A stretch of 10,000 nucleotides of DNA, taken from positions 5,698,989 through 5,708,988 of the forward strand of contig CM022668.1 in assembly GCA_012295275.1 (NCBI GenBank), given 5' to 3'. Shown piece after piece: positions 8,821-10,000 of this stretch (positions are counted from its first letter, which is position 1; every line of letters begins with the position of its first letter). Under the pieces are notes generated by a model, which was not told the origin of the DNA, made no database searches, and saw only the letters and a list, made by a program, of their open reading frames with translations. This DNA is from Chrysomallon squamiferum. Taxonomy: Eukaryota; Mollusca; Gastropoda; Neomphalida; Peltospiridae. The position numbers and the translations under genes are program-made.

Positions 8821-9498
8821 CTAGGAAGACTTACCTGATGACATTAGAGAGTACGAGGGACACTAGGTTAGACTAAGAAAATTTACCTGATGACATTAGA
8901 CAGTATGAGGGACACTAGTTTAGACTAGGAAGACTTACCTGATGACATTAGACATGATGAGGGACACTAGGTTAGACCAGGAAGACTTACCTGATGACAT
9001 TAGACAGTATGAGAGACACTAGGAAGCCTTACCTGATGACATTAGACAGTATGAGAGACACTAGGAAGACTTACCTGATGACATTAGACAGTATGAGACA
9101 CACTAGGTTAGACTAGGAAGACTTACCTGATGACATTAGACAGTATGAGGGACACTAGGAAGACTCACCTGATGACATTAGACATGATGAGGGACACTAG
9201 GTTAGACTTACCTGATGACATTAGACATGATGAGGGACACTAGGAAGACTTACCTGATGACATTAGACATGATGAGGGACACTAGGAAGACTCACCTGAT
9301 GACATTAGACATGATGAGGGACACTAGGTTAGACTTACCTGATGACATTAGACATGATGAGGGACACTAGGAAGACTTACCTGATGACATTAGACATGAT
9401 GAGGGACACTAGGAAGACTCACCTGATGACATTAGACATGATGAGGGACACTAGGAAGACTCACCTGATGACATTAGACATGATGAGGGACACTAGGT
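8821..9498 (-). repeat. Tandem array of exon 3' end plus splice donor, 15 donors
   Basis: The motif acctgatgacattaga on the plus strand starts at 8833, 8885, 8937, 8989, 9031, 9073, 9125, 9167, 9210, 9252, 9294, 9337, 9379, 9421 and 9463. The periods are 52, 52, 52, 42, 42, 52, 42, 43, 42, 42, 43, 42, 42 and 42 bp. On the transcribed minus strand each unit is about 32 bases of the exon's 3' end (encoding VSLIMSNVI or VSLILSNVI) followed by CAG|GTAAGT or CAG|GTGAGT. The rightmost copy is the true end of exon 9465-9587; the others lie in its downstream intron. Thirteen of 15 donors are GTRAGT; the copies at 8885 and 9031 have GTAAAT and GTAAGG. The longer units carry an extra gttagactag-type insert. 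Read through in the exon's frame, every donor supplies a stop (AGG TGA or AGG TAA). Confidence 0.95.
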
Positions 9499-9587
9499 TG
9501 GCCTCTGACTCTGTACAGATCAGTGTTGTGTTTATTTTCTCATCACTTCCTTGTGGCAGGATTTTCTTCTCCGTCTCACTCAGGACC
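9465..9587 (-). CDS. Internal coding exon of an unidentified gene (first of four visible)
   Basis: The minus strand shows an acceptor (tttctgtttcatcag) immediately right of 9587 and a donor CAG|GTGAGT at 9464-9459. The 123-bp exon starts with one base of a split codon, has 40 open codons and ends with two bases (AG) of a split Arg codon. It reads VLSETEKKILPQGSDEKINT and ends TLICTESEANLVSLIMSNVI, an acidic, helix-prone segment with a hydrophobic end. The split codon joins cleanly to the next exon as Arg-Gly-Leu-Leu-Asp-Asp. Its GC content and codon use stand out from the AT-rich flanks. Its 3' end and donor are the template of the tandem array on its left. The upstream part of the gene lies beyond the window. 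I do not recognise the family with confidence; the pattern of hydrophobic helices is loosely like FSIP2-type sperm fibrous-sheath repeats, which is only a guess. Confidence 0.82.
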
Positions 9588-9626
9588 CTGATGAAACAGA
9601 AATCAGCCACACTGTAAACATGTTAC

Positions 9627-9728
9627 AAACACACACACAGACAGACAGACTGATAGATAGATAGAAACTGATAGAGCAATAGATAGATAAATAGATAAAT
9701 AGATAATAGATAGATGGTAGATACTTAC

Positions 9729-9761
<33 letters not shown>

Positions 9762-9868
9762 TCATATACATATATGATGTTCAAACATACATATCTACAT
9801 ACATACATACATACAAACATACATAAATACATGCAATGATATACACAGAGACAGACAGACAGACAGAT
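9627..9868. repeat. CA, GACA, GATA, AT and CATA microsatellite cluster
   Basis: Consecutive tetranucleotide and dinucleotide arrays with few unique bases between them. GACA and GATA recur together here and again to the window's end. Confidence 0.9.
9759..9780. repeat. Near-perfect palindrome beside AT/AC repeats
   Basis: ACATCATATA (9759-9768) and TATATGATGT (9771-9780) are exact reverse complements separated by CA. It directly follows an AT/AC microsatellite, so a slippage or cruciform origin is possible. Confidence 0.75.
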
Positions 9869-10000
9869 CAGTTAATGAAAATTATAGACAAATAGTGAAA
9901 AGATAAACAGACTGACAGACACACAGAGAGGTAGACAGACAGACTGACAGTTTATATATGTGTGTGTCTAGATAGATAGATATATAGATGGATATATGGA

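Larger units (their letters stand above)
8152..9464 (-). other. Intron, 1313 bp, carrying the donor array
   Basis: It is bounded by GTGAGT at 9464 and T17-CAG at 8152. From right to left it holds the donor array, then a CTA/TTA-rich degenerate repeat zone (8636-8820, with a 28-bp near-duplicate at 8735-8759 and 8763-8787), a GAGA run near 8600, AT runs at 8275-8303 and 8311-8323, and the A17 (T17 on the transcript) at the acceptor. No coding sequence is seen. Confidence 0.75.
9588..10000 (-). other. Partial intron dense in microsatellites
   Basis: No exon is visible on either strand. The content is CA (9627-9639), ACAG (9638-9650), GATA with interruptions (9652-9717), AT then AC (9729-9761), a perfect palindrome with 10-bp arms (9759-9780), CATA (9794-9832), ACAG (9846-9868), and mixed GACA/GATA from 9901 to the edge. 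A minus-strand open frame through this block encodes only repeats of Ile-Tyr and Cys-Val and is not a gene. Confidence 0.8.

Noticed and set aside
8821-9498. CRISPR array
   Set aside because: There are no unique spacers, the whole unit repeats, and the units align with an exon end and splice donor in eukaryotic DNA.
9342-9617. Plus-strand open frame with 14-residue repeats
   Set aside because: It is the antisense reading of the 42-bp donor array and exon; 42 is divisible by three, which keeps it open by chance.
9580-9771. Minus-strand open frame beside the exon
   Set aside because: It covers the intron's GATA, AT and CA repeats and overlaps the acceptor of the real exon.

Overview
This is eukaryotic nuclear DNA, very AT-rich and full of simple repeats: A/T homopolymers, ATT/AAT, AAAT/AAAAT, GATA, GACA, CA and AT runs. 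Intron sizes, the splice signals and the mix of AAT, GATA and GACA microsatellites would suit a vertebrate, most plausibly a teleost fish. That assignment is an inference from style, not from an identified gene.

The only gene I can support lies on the minus strand in the right half, and it is the 3' end of a larger gene. Four exons can be read from right to left: 9465-9587, 7757-8151, 6631-6758 and a terminal coding exon 5911-6085 ending in TAG. They are joined by GT-AG introns with matching phases, and a short 3'UTR runs to an AATAAA signal at 5725-5730. The deduced C-terminus is acidic and helical at first, then carries a low-complexity Gly-Gln-Arg block encoded by a 12-bp minisatellite, and ends in two short conserved-looking segments. 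I do not firmly recognise the protein. A weak resemblance to FSIP2-type repeat proteins is only a guess. The 395-bp exon breaks its own frame by one nucleotide, most simply at a (CA)5 tract at 8009-8018.

The most striking structure is at about 8821-9498. The last ~32 bases of exon 9465-9587, together with its splice donor, have been tandemly copied into the downstream intron. There are 14 extra copies with periods of 42, 43 or 52 bp, so the pre-mRNA should carry 15 CAG|GT donors in a row, nearly all with strong consensus. The copies nearest the exon are the most exon-like and contain an exact 127-bp higher-order duplication.

The left half, 1 to about 5640, shows no supportable gene. It holds AT-rich intergenic DNA, many simple repeats, a clean 73-bp repeat in three copies (1686-1904), a diverged duplication (2922-3050), and just beyond the gene's 3' end a field of nine exact ATATCCTT motifs (5207-5576) followed by a perfect 11-bp inverted repeat. 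The right edge (9588-10000) is intron packed with CA, GACA, GATA, AT and CATA microsatellites.
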